Assembly: GCF_016745425.1 (NCBI RefSeq)
Contig: NZ_JAERVK010000004.1
Coordinates: forward strand, 271,999 to 335,998
Length of the DNA stretch: 64,000 nucleotides
From: Candidatus Methylomicrobium oryzae
Lineage (GTDB): Bacteria > Pseudomonadota > Gammaproteobacteria > Methylococcales > Methylomonadaceae
Direction: 5' to 3'
A program made the position numbers and the translations under genes. This document shows, one piece after another, positions 1 to 9,450 of this stretch (position 1 is the first letter of the stretch; the number at the start of each line of letters is the position of its first letter). The notes under the pieces were generated by a model. The model was given only the letters and a program-made list of their open reading frames with translations, did not search any database and was not told the origin of the DNA.

Positions 1-700
1 GTGTTATTCCATAAGGCTTTCATGGCGCTCGCTCCGTGACAGTTTATCTTAGTGGAATGGGACTTTGAGGCAACCGGCGGAGTTCCCCGCCCGCTACTTT
101 TGCGGAGAAGAAGAAAAGGCCTTCTTATTCCTTCCGAACGCCTGTAAAGGGTTAAGGATTTGATCGGTAATAACGTTCCCTCGCCGAGCGCTTCTCGTGA
201 TACTCCGTTGCCGGCTTGGGTTATCCCCCAAAGGGTACAAACCGCCCTAGGGTACGCTGTGCGTACCTGTTCACCACCCAATGATACGCACAGCGTACCC
301 TGACAACTGAAGGTTGTGTTTAAAGAACGCTCTACTGTCTCCATATCAGGTGTCTCATGACACGTGCCGTGACGGAATCGGTCGAGCGACACGCCGGGAG
401 GTTATTTTTAGCCACATCCTAAAGGCCGCCCGGCGGTGTGCTTGCCCCCCGTTGAACACGGCGGCGACGGTCATTGGCCGTAGGTCCAGCGGGCAATAGA
501 GGATAATGGGAGAGAGAACTGCCGGATTTATAAGACCTGGCAGGCGGGAGGATTATGGTGCTCGAAATACCTGATCTTACTCTATCGGAAGATAAAGAAA
601 CCCTTCAGCCGTTAGAATCCAGAATGCAAAAAAGCGCCTCTAACCGGAATGGTCTTTGTCAATCCGAGTTAAAGCCGCTTCCAGGAATAAAGGTTGTCGG
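1..700. other. Non-coding stretch, no gene recognised
   Basis: No convincing gene is visible between the window edge and the 3' end of panD. Two short open frames exist on the plus strand, at 314-499 and 555-770, but neither resembles a family I know. The second starts behind a GGGAGG sequence only three bases from its ATG and runs into panD antisense. The only clear structure is the inverted repeat at 249-301. The stretch could hold remnants of a decayed gene. Confidence 0.5.
249..301. repeat. REP-like inverted repeat, 17-bp arms
   Basis: Two perfect 17-base arms, 249-265 (AGGGTACGCTGTGCGTA) and 285-301, are reverse complements separated by 19 bases. The arm itself contains a GTACGC..GCGTAC palindromic core. 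No run of T follows, so this is more like a dispersed palindromic element than an intrinsic terminator. Confidence 0.75.
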
Positions 701-1087
701 TCAAGCCGCCTGGACTTGCACCGGAATCGACGACGCAGTACGCACCACCTCGTTCTTTTCGTTGAAATAGATCAGAGCGGGCTTGTAGTTCGCCAGCTCT
801 TTCTGATCGTAGATCGCATAGGCGCAGATAATCACCAAATCGCCCGCACAGGCAAGGCGCGCCGCCGCGCCGTTGACCGAGATCACTTTAGACCCGGCTT
901 CCGCACGGATCGCATAAGTCGTGAAACGCTCGCCGTTGTTGACATTGTATATCTGGATCTGTTCGTACTCCCTGATCCCTGCCAAATCGAGAAAGTCGGA
1001 GTCGATTGCGCATGAGCCTTCGTAACCGAGCTCCGATCGTGTAACGGTCGCCCGGTGAAGCTTCGCTTTCAGCATCGTAGTTTGCAT
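701..1087 (-). CDS. panD: Aspartate 1-decarboxylase
   Basis: A 128-residue pyruvoyl-dependent enzyme that decarboxylates L-aspartate to beta-alanine, the amine half of pantothenate. The sequence shows the family start [11 protein letters not shown] and the self-processing site YEGSCAID, with cleavage expected between Gly24 and Ser25, where Ser25 becomes the pyruvoyl group. The start at 1087 gives the same short extension before the MLxxKLHR block as in characterised members. It follows panC and panB in the same direction but is separated from panC by 178 bases, so it may have its own promoter. Length is normal for the family. Confidence 0.97.
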   Translation of the reverse strand: MQTTMLKAKLHRATVTRSELGYEGSCAIDSDFLDLAGIREYEQIQIYNVNNGERFTTYAIRAEAGSKVISVNGAAARLACAGDLVIICAYAIYDQKELANYKPALIYFNEKNEVVRTASSIPVQVQAA

Positions 1088-1265
1088 AATAACCCGATAT
1101 AAAGTGCTTTAAGAAACCTTCAATTATCGCTCATTCCTGTAGATCCGGCAATATACGAAGAACAAGGAATTCGCTTTGAAAACGCCGAGAAAAGGCGGCT
1201 TTGCGCAATAATATTAAAGATCCGCGGCTCCGCCTAAAGTCGGCAACCTCCGTTTCGCTATTACT

Positions 1266-2114
1266 TTACTTGGAAAAAGCAATATTATCAATCAACCGCG
1301 TTTTTCCGAGCCTCACCGCGGCCAGGATTACGATCTCCCGGTCTTCGGGCGTCGCTGCGGCCAAATCCGAACTTCGGCAGATCGAAAAATAATCGGTCTT
1401 AAAGCCCGCCTCCGCAAGAAAAGACTGTGCCTGCCGCTCGATATCCGCATAAGCCTCCCGGCCGCCCGATAACAATACCGTTTCCTTGGCCTCGCACAAA
1501 GCCCGATAAAGCTTGGCTGCATTGACTTTTTCGGGTTCGGTCAGATAGCCGTTCCGGGAACTCATCGCCAACCCGCTCGGCTCCCGGACCGTTTCGACCG
1601 GCACCAACGCCACCGGAATATTCAAATCGCGCACCATCGTACGGATGATCGCGAATTGTTGATAGTCCTTAAGACCGAAAAAAGCGCTATCGGGTTGCAC
1701 AATATTGAACAATTTCGCGACCACGGTCGCGACCCCGTCGAAATGGCCCGGCCGAAACGCGCCGCAATGCAGATCGGATAATCCCTTCACGCTGACCACC
1801 GTTTTCGCGCCGGGATCGTACATGTCCCGGATTTCGGGCAGGAACAGCAGGTCGGCGCCGGCCGCCAGCAATTTTTCCCGGTCTTCGGCTTCGGTGCGCG
1901 GATAGGTCTCGAAATCTTCGCCGGGGCCGAACTGGGTCGGATTCACGAAAATGCTGACCACGACACACTCGGCCTGCCGCCGCGCCGTCTCTACCAGACG
2001 GATATGTCCCGCATGCAGATTGCCCATCGTCGGCACGAACGCGATCCGCTCGCCGGCACGCCGCCGGTTGCCGAGAATCGCGCGCAGTTCTGCGATGGTT
2101 TTGACGATTTGCAT
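1266..2114 (-). CDS. panC: Pantoate--beta-alanine ligase (pantothenate synthetase)
   Basis: A 282-residue cytoplasmic ATP-dependent ligase that joins pantoate and beta-alanine through a pantoyl-adenylate. The nucleotidyltransferase signature PTMGNLHAGH is at residues 28-37. FVNPTQFGPGEDF follows at about 55-68, and the second ATP loop motif SSRN lies in AMSSRNGYL near residue 185. It begins two bases after the panB stop, so the two are almost certainly co-transcribed and translationally coupled. No strong Shine-Dalgarno is seen. Its substrates come from PanB (via ketopantoate) and PanD, both encoded alongside. Confidence 0.97.
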   Translation of the reverse strand: MQIVKTIAELRAILGNRRRAGERIAFVPTMGNLHAGHIRLVETARRQAECVVVSIFVNPTQFGPGEDFETYPRTEAEDREKLLAAGADLLFLPEIRDMYDPGAKTVVSVKGLSDLHCGAFRPGHFDGVATVVAKLFNIVQPDSAFFGLKDYQQFAIIRTMVRDLNIPVALVPVETVREPSGLAMSSRNGYLTEPEKVNAAKLYRALCEAKETVLLSGGREAYADIERQAQSFLAEAGFKTDYFSICRSSDLAAATPEDREIVILAAVRLGKTRLIDNIAFSK

Positions 2115-2116
2115 GA

Positions 2117-2908
2117 TTAAAAACTGTGGGCCGGTGTAGGAAAACGCAATTCTTTAACGGCAGACCGGTAATTGCCGAACGCTTCGGCGATCGCAACCGG
2201 CGGTTGCATGAAATTCATCGAAAAACGCGGACGCTTGCCGATGCCGATGTCCAGCATGTCGTAAAGCACCAGCACCTGACCGTCGCAATCGATGCCTGCG
2301 CCGATTCCGATTACCGGAATGGACAGACGCGCGCTGATAGCGGCGGCCAGCTTCGCAGGCACGCATTCCAGCACCAGCAAAGCCGCGCCGGCCGCTTCCA
2401 GCTGCAGCGCATCGGCAAGGATTTTGTCCGCTTCGGTCTGGTCGACGCCCTGCACCTTGTAGCCGCCGAGGCGGTTGATCGACTGCGGCAACAGCCCCAG
2501 ATGGCCGCAGACCGGGATGCCTTGATCGACCAGAAAACGGACCGCTTCGAAGCGCGCACCTTCCAGCTTGACCATCTGCGCGCCCGCCTGCATCAGTTTG
2601 GCCGCATTCATGGCTGCGCCGAGGGGATCGGGATAAGTTAAAAACGGCATATCCGCAATCACGAACGCTCGCCGGCGCGCGGCCGCTACCCAACGGGTAT
2701 GGTAGATCATATCGTCCAGCGAGACCTGGAGCGTCGAGGCCTGCCCCTGAATCACCATGCCCAGCGAGTCGCCGACCAGCATCACATCGATGCCGGCCTG
2801 ATCGATCAAAGCGCTGAAGCTGGCGTCGTAAGCAGTCAGGCAGGCGATTTTCTCGCCTTGCCGCTTCATCGCCGCCAAGTCGTGAATGGATAAGGGCTTC
2901 CGATTCAT
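2117..2908 (-). CDS. panB: 3-methyl-2-oxobutanoate hydroxymethyltransferase
   Basis: Makes ketopantoate from 2-oxoisovalerate and methylene-tetrahydrofolate, the first committed step to pantothenate. Family blocks are visible: the LTAYDASFSALIDQAGID start, LVGDSLGMV near residue 45, the VKLEGA segment near residue 115, and VIGIGAG near 205. An upstream TTG at 2926 would add six residues, but the ATG at 2908 is preceded by AAAGGA at a good distance and fits the family N-terminus (MNRKPLS..., 263 residues). The start lies one base from the folK stop, indicating one operon folK-panB-panC. Confidence 0.97.
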   Translation of the reverse strand: MNRKPLSIHDLAAMKRQGEKIACLTAYDASFSALIDQAGIDVMLVGDSLGMVIQGQASTLQVSLDDMIYHTRWVAAARRRAFVIADMPFLTYPDPLGAAMNAAKLMQAGAQMVKLEGARFEAVRFLVDQGIPVCGHLGLLPQSINRLGGYKVQGVDQTEADKILADALQLEAAGAALLVLECVPAKLAAAISARLSIPVIGIGAGIDCDGQVLVLYDMLDIGIGKRPRFSMNFMQPPVAIAEAFGNYRSAVKELRFPTPAHSF

Positions 2909-2909
2909 T

Positions 2910-3413
2910 TTAATTAATCCTTTCAAGCCCGCCGCGCGGGCAGTTTACGATAAGGTCGGCAATCCGCCCCAGCCCGGGGGCTACCAGTTCCGGCGCGATT
3001 TCGAACAGCGGATACAACACAAAAGCGCGCAGGCTCAAGCCTGGGTGAGGGACGGTCAACTCGGCCGTCTCGATCCGGTGTTCGCCATAAATCAGCAAAT
3101 CCAGATCGAGCGTGCGCGCGGTCCAGCGCTCCCCGACCCGGACTCGTCCGTGCACCTGCTCGATGTGCTGCAAATGGTGAAGCAAAGCCGGCGCGGCCAG
3201 ATCGGTCGACACCGCCATCACCGCGTTCACATAATCGGGCTGATCCTGCGGCCCCATCGGCGGACTGCGGTACAGACTGGAAAATGCCAGCTCCCGCACC
3301 CCCGGAACCGCAGCGCACTCGGCGCGCGCCGAGCGAACCTGTTCCACGGGATCTGCCAGATTACTGCCCAGCCCTATGTAAGCAGTGACAGTACCGTTAT
3401 TTGGTTTGTTCAT
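2910..3413 (-). CDS. folK: 2-amino-4-hydroxy-6-hydroxymethyldihydropteridine pyrophosphokinase
   Basis: HPPK transfers pyrophosphate from ATP to 6-hydroxymethyl-7,8-dihydropterin in folate synthesis. The product shows AYIGLGSNLADP at the N-terminus, YRSPPMGPQDQPDYVNAV in the middle, and the signature RTLDLDLLIYG followed by VPHPGLSLRAFVL. The ATG at 3413 is chosen (167 residues) because it has AAGAAGG about nine bases upstream. The in-frame start at 3437 would add eight residues without family support. Together with panB and panC it forms a cofactor operon, a common gammaproteobacterial arrangement. Confidence 0.96.
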   Translation of the reverse strand: MNKPNNGTVTAYIGLGSNLADPVEQVRSARAECAAVPGVRELAFSSLYRSPPMGPQDQPDYVNAVMAVSTDLAAPALLHHLQHIEQVHGRVRVGERWTARTLDLDLLIYGEHRIETAELTVPHPGLSLRAFVLYPLFEIAPELVAPGLGRIADLIVNCPRGGLERIN

Positions 3414-3503
3414 TAGGAATAACCTTCTTGAAATCACGACCTGCCCAGTCTTAAAACCCTGGCAGGCCTTCAGCCGAAAAGCCCGCTTCGTTCTATCTAG
3501 CCC

Positions 3504-4880
3504 TTAGCTCGGCGGGTTTTCGGTCGGTCCTGCATTTTTCTTTTTTCCGTTCCGGCGGCGGGTCCGGCTGTTTTTCAGATTTCTGGACGGCTGCGTCATC
3601 TTTTTTTGCGCCGCTTCATCGGCCTGTTGAAACTTACTCCACCAGTCGGCCAATTCGGGACCGGCATCGCCGGTTTCCGCCCGAAGCAGCAGAAAATCGT
3701 AAGCGGCGCGAAAACGCGGATGGGTCAGCAGGCGAGCCGGCCTGGGCCCTATCCGCTGCTCGAATTTCGGCTGCAGGCTCCAGACCTCGCGCATCGCCAG
3801 GCTGATATGCCGCGGGAACGCGGTACGTCTGACCTGGCGGGACAGAATCTCGCCGGCGGCGCTCTGGAAAGCGTTGTAATCGTCCATGCCGCGCTCTTGG
3901 TTGATTCGGGTCAACATCCGGAGCGGTTCCCACAAGAACGCCGCCAGCAGGAAATAGGGGGTTACCGTTTTGCCTTCGGCGATCCGGTTATCCGAATTTT
4001 GCAGCGCCTTGATCAACAGAAGTTTCGGAAAACCGTTTTCCTCGACCGCAAGGCTTTTCTCGGTGTCCGGGAACAATACCTGAAAAAGGCCGTAATGCCG
4101 CAGCATTTCGAAAGTCTGCAACGCAAAGCCCGACAGGAACAGCTTCAATACTTCATCGTAAAGACGCGCGGAAGGAATGCTGTAAAGCAGGTCGGCGGAG
4201 CCGTAAATGGTCTTCTGGCAATCGGGGTCGATGTTGAAGCCCAGCTTGACCGCAAAGCGGACCGCGCGCAGCATCCGCACCGGATCTTCGCGGAACCGGG
4301 TTTCAGGGTCGCCGATCAGTCTGAGCATACCGGACTTGTGGTCGTCCATCCCGCCGGTATAGTCGACCACCGAAAAATCCTTGATATTGTAGTACAGCGC
4401 ATTGACCGTAAAATCGCGCCGCCAGACGTCCTGCTCGATCGTGCCGTACACGTTATCGCGCAGTAGGCGTCCTTCATCGTTGGTCACCTGATTGTCGTCC
4501 TGCTCGTTGCCGAAGCCGCGAAACGTGGCGACCTCGATCACCTCATTCCCGAAATGCACATGCGCCAGACGAAAACGCCGCCCGATCAGCCGGCAATTGC
4601 GGAATACACCCTTGATCTGCTCCGGATGCGCATTGGTCACGACGTCGAAATCCTTCGGCTCGCGCCCAAGCAGCAAATCGCGTACGCAACCGCCAACCAG
4701 ATAGGCGTCGTATCCGGATTTTTGCAGGCGATACAAAACCTTCAGCGCATGCTCACTGATCTGAGCCCGTGAAATCGTATGTTCCGAACGTGGGTAAATT
4801 CGAACTTTCGGCGCTTCGTCCGCGGCTTTGCCGCCGGCCGATTTAACTATTTTTTTGAAGAAGTTTAAAATAATCGACAT
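3504..4880 (-). CDS. pcnB: Poly(A) polymerase I
   Basis: A 458-residue class II nucleotidyltransferase that adds 3' poly(A) tails and promotes RNA decay. The catalytic head LVGGCVRDLLLG..PKDFDVVTNA lies near residues 61-85 with the two metal-binding Asp of the DFD motif. It is followed by the RLAHVHFG segment, RRDFTVNAL, and a helical body containing GDPETRFREDPVRMLRA. The C-terminus is very basic (stretches of Arg, Lys and Asn), as in E. coli PcnB, and probably binds RNA. Length and the basic tail favour PcnB over a CCA-adding enzyme. It lies about 90 bases upstream of folK in the same direction. Confidence 0.95.
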   Translation of the reverse strand: MSIILNFFKKIVKSAGGKAADEAPKVRIYPRSEHTISRAQISEHALKVLYRLQKSGYDAYLVGGCVRDLLLGREPKDFDVVTNAHPEQIKGVFRNCRLIGRRFRLAHVHFGNEVIEVATFRGFGNEQDDNQVTNDEGRLLRDNVYGTIEQDVWRRDFTVNALYYNIKDFSVVDYTGGMDDHKSGMLRLIGDPETRFREDPVRMLRAVRFAVKLGFNIDPDCQKTIYGSADLLYSIPSARLYDEVLKLFLSGFALQTFEMLRHYGLFQVLFPDTEKSLAVEENGFPKLLLIKALQNSDNRIAEGKTVTPYFLLAAFLWEPLRMLTRINQERGMDDYNAFQSAAGEILSRQVRRTAFPRHISLAMREVWSLQPKFEQRIGPRPARLLTHPRFRAAYDFLLLRAETGDAGPELADWWSKFQQADEAAQKKMTQPSRNLKNSRTRRRNGKKKNAGPTENPPS

Positions 4881-5096
4881 TCCCTGGTTTATCTGTTATC
4901 TGCCTAAATCATACCACTTCGCACTTGATAACCCAACTGGCGCTATCCTTTTACAATCCATTCGGATATAGTAGAATGATTTGCGTTAGCGAGCAAACCC
5001 GATCCTGATCGGCATAGCGTTGAGTTAAGCCTCGGAAATCAGGATAATGTCCACTTAATCACCGAACACATTCATCCTGAGCTTGACAAGATTGCT

Positions 5097-5270
5097 ATGA
5101 AAAAAATAATTGACGGATTCATCGACAACCCGCTGGCAAGCAGCATCTTTCTAGCGGATTTTTTCCTTTTGATCTTTATTCGTCCGCCCTTTTTCTTCTC
5201 ATTGATCATGCTCGGCACCCTTGCCGCCAGCAGCATGTATCTCGGCCAAAAAACGGCGCCTTTCAAATAA
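5097..5270 (+). CDS. Small hydrophobic protein, 57 residues
   Basis: An ATG at 5097 opens a 57-codon frame ending in TAA at 5268-5270. The product starts MKKIIDGFIDNP and then contains a long hydrophobic stretch (about residues 15-50) able to form one or two membrane segments. No family is recognised. It lies directly before, and in the same reading frame as, the RDD-family gene, with only the TAA between them. It may be a separate small membrane protein translated in tandem, or the N-terminal part of an RDD protein broken by a stop. No strong ribosome binding site is visible. Confidence 0.5.
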   Translation: MKKIIDGFIDNPLASSIFLADFFLLIFIRPPFFFSLIMLGTLAASSMYLGQKTAPFK

Positions 5271-5735
5271 TTGCGGCGGCCGTCTAAAACTTCCGATGCC
5301 CCGGGTGCAAATTCGGCGCCCGGCCTCTTCCGCCGTTTGGCGGCCATCGTCTACGATGCGCTTTTACTTGCGGCCGTGCTGTTTGCAGCCACCGCCGCGA
5401 TATTGCCCTTCAATTCCGGTCATGCCTTCCGGCCGGATCAATATTTCTATCCCGCTTATCTGATCGACGTCAGTTTCCTGTTTTTCGGCTGGTTCTGGAC
5501 CCACGGCGGCCAGACTCTCGGCATGCGCGCCTGGAAAATCAAAGTTCTGACGGCCTGCGGAAAACCCATCAACTGGCGCCAGGCCGCCCTGCGCTTCTTC
5601 TCCGCCCTCTTTTCCTGGCTGATTTTCGGGATCGGTTTCTGGTGGATTCTTTTCGATAAGCAGAAGCGGAGCTGGCACGACCATTTATCCGACACCGCAG
5701 TCTATTTCGATCCGAATTCGGCCAGCTCCCGGTAA
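5271..5735 (+). CDS. RDD family membrane protein
   Basis: A 154-residue integral membrane protein of the RDD family, whose function is mostly unknown. Visible features are LFRRLAAIVYDALLL at about residues 20-34 (first membrane segment with the Arg and Asp that name the family), a second hydrophobic segment near 65-75, the motif GQTLGMRAWKIKV at about 80-92, and DKQKRSWHDHLSDTAV at the end. No ATG is available: the frame begins at TTG 5271, immediately after the in-frame TAA of the upstream small ORF. The start is therefore uncertain, and a short non-ATG start or reinitiation is needed. Confidence 0.85.
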   Translation: MRRPSKTSDAPGANSAPGLFRRLAAIVYDALLLAAVLFAATAAILPFNSGHAFRPDQYFYPAYLIDVSFLFFGWFWTHGGQTLGMRAWKIKVLTACGKPINWRQAALRFFSALFSWLIFGIGFWWILFDKQKRSWHDHLSDTAVYFDPNSASSR

Positions 5736-5943
5736 CGCCCGCCTTTTCTTCCCGAGTCCGGCCACGCCGTTAACTCGATGACAATACGGCAGAGCTATCC
5801 GTTCTGAGGTTGATGCTCCGCTTGTGATTTTTGGGGCTGTTTCGTGCGATCATATAGCGAGACTTGGCCTGCAGACTCCATCTTGGCGTGCCAGCCGCCC
5901 AAAACCCGATCACCCTGTTCGGATATAAAAAAATCCCAACCCC

Positions 5944-8900
5944 ATGCCCGAATCAAGCTCTAGTACTTCGCTGGACAGCGGCATTGCCGTCATCCATTCC
6001 AATCAGTTGGAACAGCTCCGCGACGTCGTGGCGTATTGGCTGCGTCAGCATCCCTTGAATCCTCTGGAATACGAAGTCTTCCTGGTCCAAAGCAACGGCA
6101 TGGGGCAATGGCTGAAACAAAGTCTGGCGCAAAACTCCGCCTTGGGCATTGCCGCGGCGATCCGGATGCAGCTGCCTTCCTTGTTCATCTGGAGCGTTTA
6201 CCGGGCGGTATTGGGCGAGCGCATCCCGCTGGAGCAGCCGCTGGCGAAAGCGCCACTGACCTGGCGGCTTTATCGTCTTTTGCCCACGCTCGTCTCCAGG
6301 CCCGGCTTCGAAACGCTGAAAGCCTTTCTGGCCAAAGACAACGACGGCCGGAAACGCTACCAGCTCGCCGAGCAGCTCGCCGACCTGTTCGATCAGTATC
6401 AGGTGTACCGGTCCGACTGGCTGACCGACTGGGCCAAGGGTGAAAATGTGTTGCGCGACGCGCACGGCGAAAGTCAGCCGATGCCGGAAGCGGAATGCTG
6501 GCAAACCGGCTTGTGGCAGGCGGTACTCGCCGAGCTAGGCGGCGAAGCGGCGAGCAGCCCGTTCGCCAGCCGTTCCGCCGTACACACCCAATTCATGAGC
6601 CGGATCGGCACGCTGACGGATCGGCCGCCGAGCATCCCGCGCCGAATCATCCTGTTCGGCCTGTCTTCCCTGCCTCAGCAGTCGCTCGAAGTCCTGGAAA
6701 AGCTGGGCAGATTCTGCCAGATCGTGCTGTTCGTGCACAATCCCTGCCGGCACTACTGGGCCGACATCATCGAAGACAAAGATCTGCTCAAGGCCGAACG
6801 CCGCCGCCAAGCCTATAAAAAACCCGAACAGACTTCTTTACTGGATACTGACGATCTTCACCTCGACGCGCAGCCCCTGCTGGCGGCCTGGGGCAAGCAG
6901 GGCCGCGACTACATCCGCCTGCTGGACCATTTCGACGAGAAGCAACGTTACCAGAGCTGGCACTGGCCGGACAACAAAATCGATCTTTTCGCCGATTACG
7001 GAGAGTCCCCGGACCGGCGCACCTTGTTGCAGCATCTCCAGCAATCGATCCTCGATCTGGAACCGTTGCCCAAAGCGCCGGCCTTGCTGAAGCGCGCCGA
7101 CGACTCGATGGTTTTTCATGTGGCGCACAGCCGGCAGCGCGAAGTCGAAATTCTGCACGACCGGTTGCTGGCGCGTTTCGAAACCGCAGAAAAAAACGGG
7201 GAGCCGCTGTCCCCGCGCGACATCATCGTGATGGTGCCGGACATCAACGCTTATGCGCCGCATATCCGCGCCGTCTTCGGCCTGCATCCGCCCGGCGATC
7301 CGCGGCATATCCCCTACAGCCTGGCCGACCGCGAGCAGCGCGGCAACGATCCCTTGCTCACAGCGGTCGAAGCCCTGCTCGACTTGCCCGATTCGCGCTT
7401 CACGGTCAGCGAATACCTCGATCTGCTCGAAGTCGGGGCGCTCAGGGCGCGCTTCGAAATCGAGGAAAACGCGATCCCCAAACTGCACCAATGGATCGAG
7501 GAAGCCGGCATCCGCTGGGGGCTGAGCGCCGAACAGCGCGCCCGGGTCATCGGAATGCCGGAATTGGAAGCCAATACCTGGCGGTTCGGCCTGCGCCGGA
7601 TGCTGCTGGGCTATGCGGTCGGCGCCGGCGAAGCGTTCGACTACATCGAGCCCTACGAGGAAATCGGCGGTCTCGACGCGCAGTGGCTCGGCGGCCTGGC
7701 CTTCCTGCTCGAAACGTTGGAAAACCATGCCCGACTGCTCGCACAGCCGCAAAGTTTTATCGACTGGCGGCAGACGCTGCAAAGCCTGCTCGACGCTTTT
7801 TTTACCGCCGGCAGCGAAGCGGAACGCAAGACCTTGGATAACTTGGCCGAGACCCTGGAAAAGTGGTGCCGCTACTGCGAACAGGCCGGGCTCGGCCCGG
7901 ATGACAAACTGCCGATTCAGGTGGTACGCGAAGCCTGGCTGGCCGGCGTCGACGAACCGTCGCTGCACCAGCGCTTTTTAAGCGGCAAGGTCAACTTCTG
8001 CACCCTGATGCCGATGCGGGCGATTCCGTTTCGCCAGATTTGCCTGCTGGGCATGAACGACGGCGATTATCCGCGCAGCCGGCAGGTGAACGGTTTCGAC
8101 CTGATGAGCCAGCGCGGCCAGTACCGCCCCGGCGACCGCTCGCGCCGGCAGGACGACCAGTACCTGTTCCTGGAAGCCTTGCTGTCCGCGCGGGAACAGC
8201 TCTATATCAGCTGGATCGGCCGCAGCATCCGCGACGACAGCAAGCGTCCGCCGTCGCTGCTGGTCGGCCAACTGCGCGACGTGCTGGCGCAGGGCTGGGC
8301 GTTCCGGAACGGCATCCCGTTGCTGGAGGCGATCACTGTCTGCCATCCGCTGCAGCCGTTCAGCCTCAAATATGTAACCAAAACCCAAAAATCTGGGCCT
8401 GAACTGTTCACCTATGCGAAGGAATGGTTTTCGGAAACGTCCCTGCCCGAATCGGACGCATCGGCCCCTGTCCCGGCGGAGGAAAAACTCCTGACCGTTC
8501 CGCTGGAATTTCTGGAGCATTTTTTGAAAGCGCCGGTCAAGGCTTTCTGCAAATATGCGCTGAAATTCGGCTTCGACGACGAAACGGTCACCAGCAAGGA
8601 CCACGAACCTTTTCATTTCGACAGCCTACAGACTTATATGTATGGCAATGATTTGCTTGGCGCATTGAAAGACACGAACCCCGACGATGTCGAGGCGTTT
8701 CTCGACCACCAACGCGCCATCATGGCACAAAAAGGCCAGCTGCCGCTCGGCGGTTTCGCGAAAGCTTTCTATACCACCTTGACCGAACCGGTAAAAACAG
8801 CGTGGAAGAATTATCAGGCGCTGCTTTTAGATTGGCCCACCGCGCGGGAAGCGCATGCCACGGCACTGAAGTTCCGGCTAAACGAAGGGGCGTCGATGGA

Positions 8901-9450
8901 ATTGACCGGCGAGCTCAGCCATTTGCGCCAACACCGCGATCATGAAAAGCTCGCCCAGGTGTATCTAACCGTGCAGCCGTTGATGCCGAAAGAAGGGATC
9001 AAATACCCCAAACTGATGGAATACTGGGTGCGACATCTGGCTGCCTGCGCGGACGACCTGGGTACTTGGACCCTGGTCGCCGCGGCGGACGGCGTGATCG
9101 AAATGCCGCCGATGGATAAGGAAAAGGCTTCCGTCCATCTGCAAATCCTGCTCGAAGCGGTGTGCCAAGGACTGAGCCATCCGTTGCCGGTCGCCTGCAA
9201 GACCGCGTTCGCCTGGCTCGGCGCCCAGCCGGACAATAAAATCAAAGAGGCCCGAGCCTGCTACGACGGCAGCGACTGGAAAGACGGCGAAGTCACTTAC
9301 GACCCCTATCTGGCACGGTTTTTCCCGACCTTCGAGAAACTGCAACGAACCGACTCCTGCATTGGCTTCGAATCTTGGGCCGAAACGCTGTACGGTCCTT
9401 TTTATGACCATATTCAGAATTCTTTATCCGCAGCGGAAGCGCAATCATGA
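5944..9450 (+). CDS. recC: Exodeoxyribonuclease V subunit gamma (RecC)
   Basis: A 1168-residue RecC subunit of the RecBCD helicase-nuclease. RecC splits the duplex and scans the 3' strand for the regulatory Chi sequence. The N-terminal block IHSNQLEQLRDVVAYWL with VQSNGMGQWLK is typical, as are the degenerate helicase-like segments RILFGLSSLPQ and GMNDGDYPRSRQ...FDLMSQRGQYRPGDRSRRQDDQYLFLEALLSA in the second half. Length matches the family (about 1100-1150). The stop overlaps the recB start by four bases (ATGA), indicating translational coupling. It is preceded by about 200 bases without a gene, where the promoter should lie. Confidence 0.96.
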   Translation: MPESSSSTSLDSGIAVIHSNQLEQLRDVVAYWLRQHPLNPLEYEVFLVQSNGMGQWLKQSLAQNSALGIAAAIRMQLPSLFIWSVYRAVLGERIPLEQPLAKAPLTWRLYRLLPTLVSRPGFETLKAFLAKDNDGRKRYQLAEQLADLFDQYQVYRSDWLTDWAKGENVLRDAHGESQPMPEAECWQTGLWQAVLAELGGEAASSPFASRSAVHTQFMSRIGTLTDRPPSIPRRIILFGLSSLPQQSLEVLEKLGRFCQIVLFVHNPCRHYWADIIEDKDLLKAERRRQAYKKPEQTSLLDTDDLHLDAQPLLAAWGKQGRDYIRLLDHFDEKQRYQSWHWPDNKIDLFADYGESPDRRTLLQHLQQSILDLEPLPKAPALLKRADDSMVFHVAHSRQREVEILHDRLLARFETAEKNGEPLSPRDIIVMVPDINAYAPHIRAVFGLHPPGDPRHIPYSLADREQRGNDPLLTAVEALLDLPDSRFTVSEYLDLLEVGALRARFEIEENAIPKLHQWIEEAGIRWGLSAEQRARVIGMPELEANTWRFGLRRMLLGYAVGAGEAFDYIEPYEEIGGLDAQWLGGLAFLLETLENHARLLAQPQSFIDWRQTLQSLLDAFFTAGSEAERKTLDNLAETLEKWCRYCEQAGLGPDDKLPIQVVREAWLAGVDEPSLHQRFLSGKVNFCTLMPMRAIPFRQICLLGMNDGDYPRSRQVNGFDLMSQRGQYRPGDRSRRQDDQYLFLEALLSAREQLYISWIGRSIRDDSKRPPSLLVGQLRDVLAQGWAFRNGIPLLEAITVCHPLQPFSLKYVTKTQKSGPELFTYAKEWFSETSLPESDASAPVPAEEKLLTVPLEFLEHFLKAPVKAFCKYALKFGFDDETVTSKDHEPFHFDSLQTYMYGNDLLGALKDTNPDDVEAFLDHQRAIMAQKGQLPLGGFAKAFYTTLTEPVKTAWKNYQALLLDWPTAREAHATALKFRLNEGASMELTGELSHLRQHRDHEKLAQVYLTVQPLMPKEGIKYPKLMEYWVRHLAACADDLGTWTLVAAADGVIEMPPMDKEKASVHLQILLEAVCQGLSHPLPVACKTAFAWLGAQPDNKIKEARACYDGSDWKDGEVTYDPYLARFFPTFEKLQRTDSCIGFESWAETLYGPFYDHIQNSLSAAEAQS

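Noticed and set aside
555..770. Plus-strand ORF with a purine-rich sequence upstream (MVLEIPDLTLSEDK...)
   Set aside because: No family resemblance, the spacing from GGGAGG to ATG is only three bases, and it runs antisense into the well-supported panD gene.
5072..5347. 91-codon frame on the minus strand near the RDD gene
   Set aside because: Highly basic sequence without family resemblance. It is antisense to the small membrane ORF and the RDD start, which are better supported by hydrophobic composition.
5822..5860. Possible promoter upstream of recC (TTGTGA ... CATATA)
   Set aside because: The spacing is about 22 bases, too long for a sigma-70 promoter, and the hexamers are weak.
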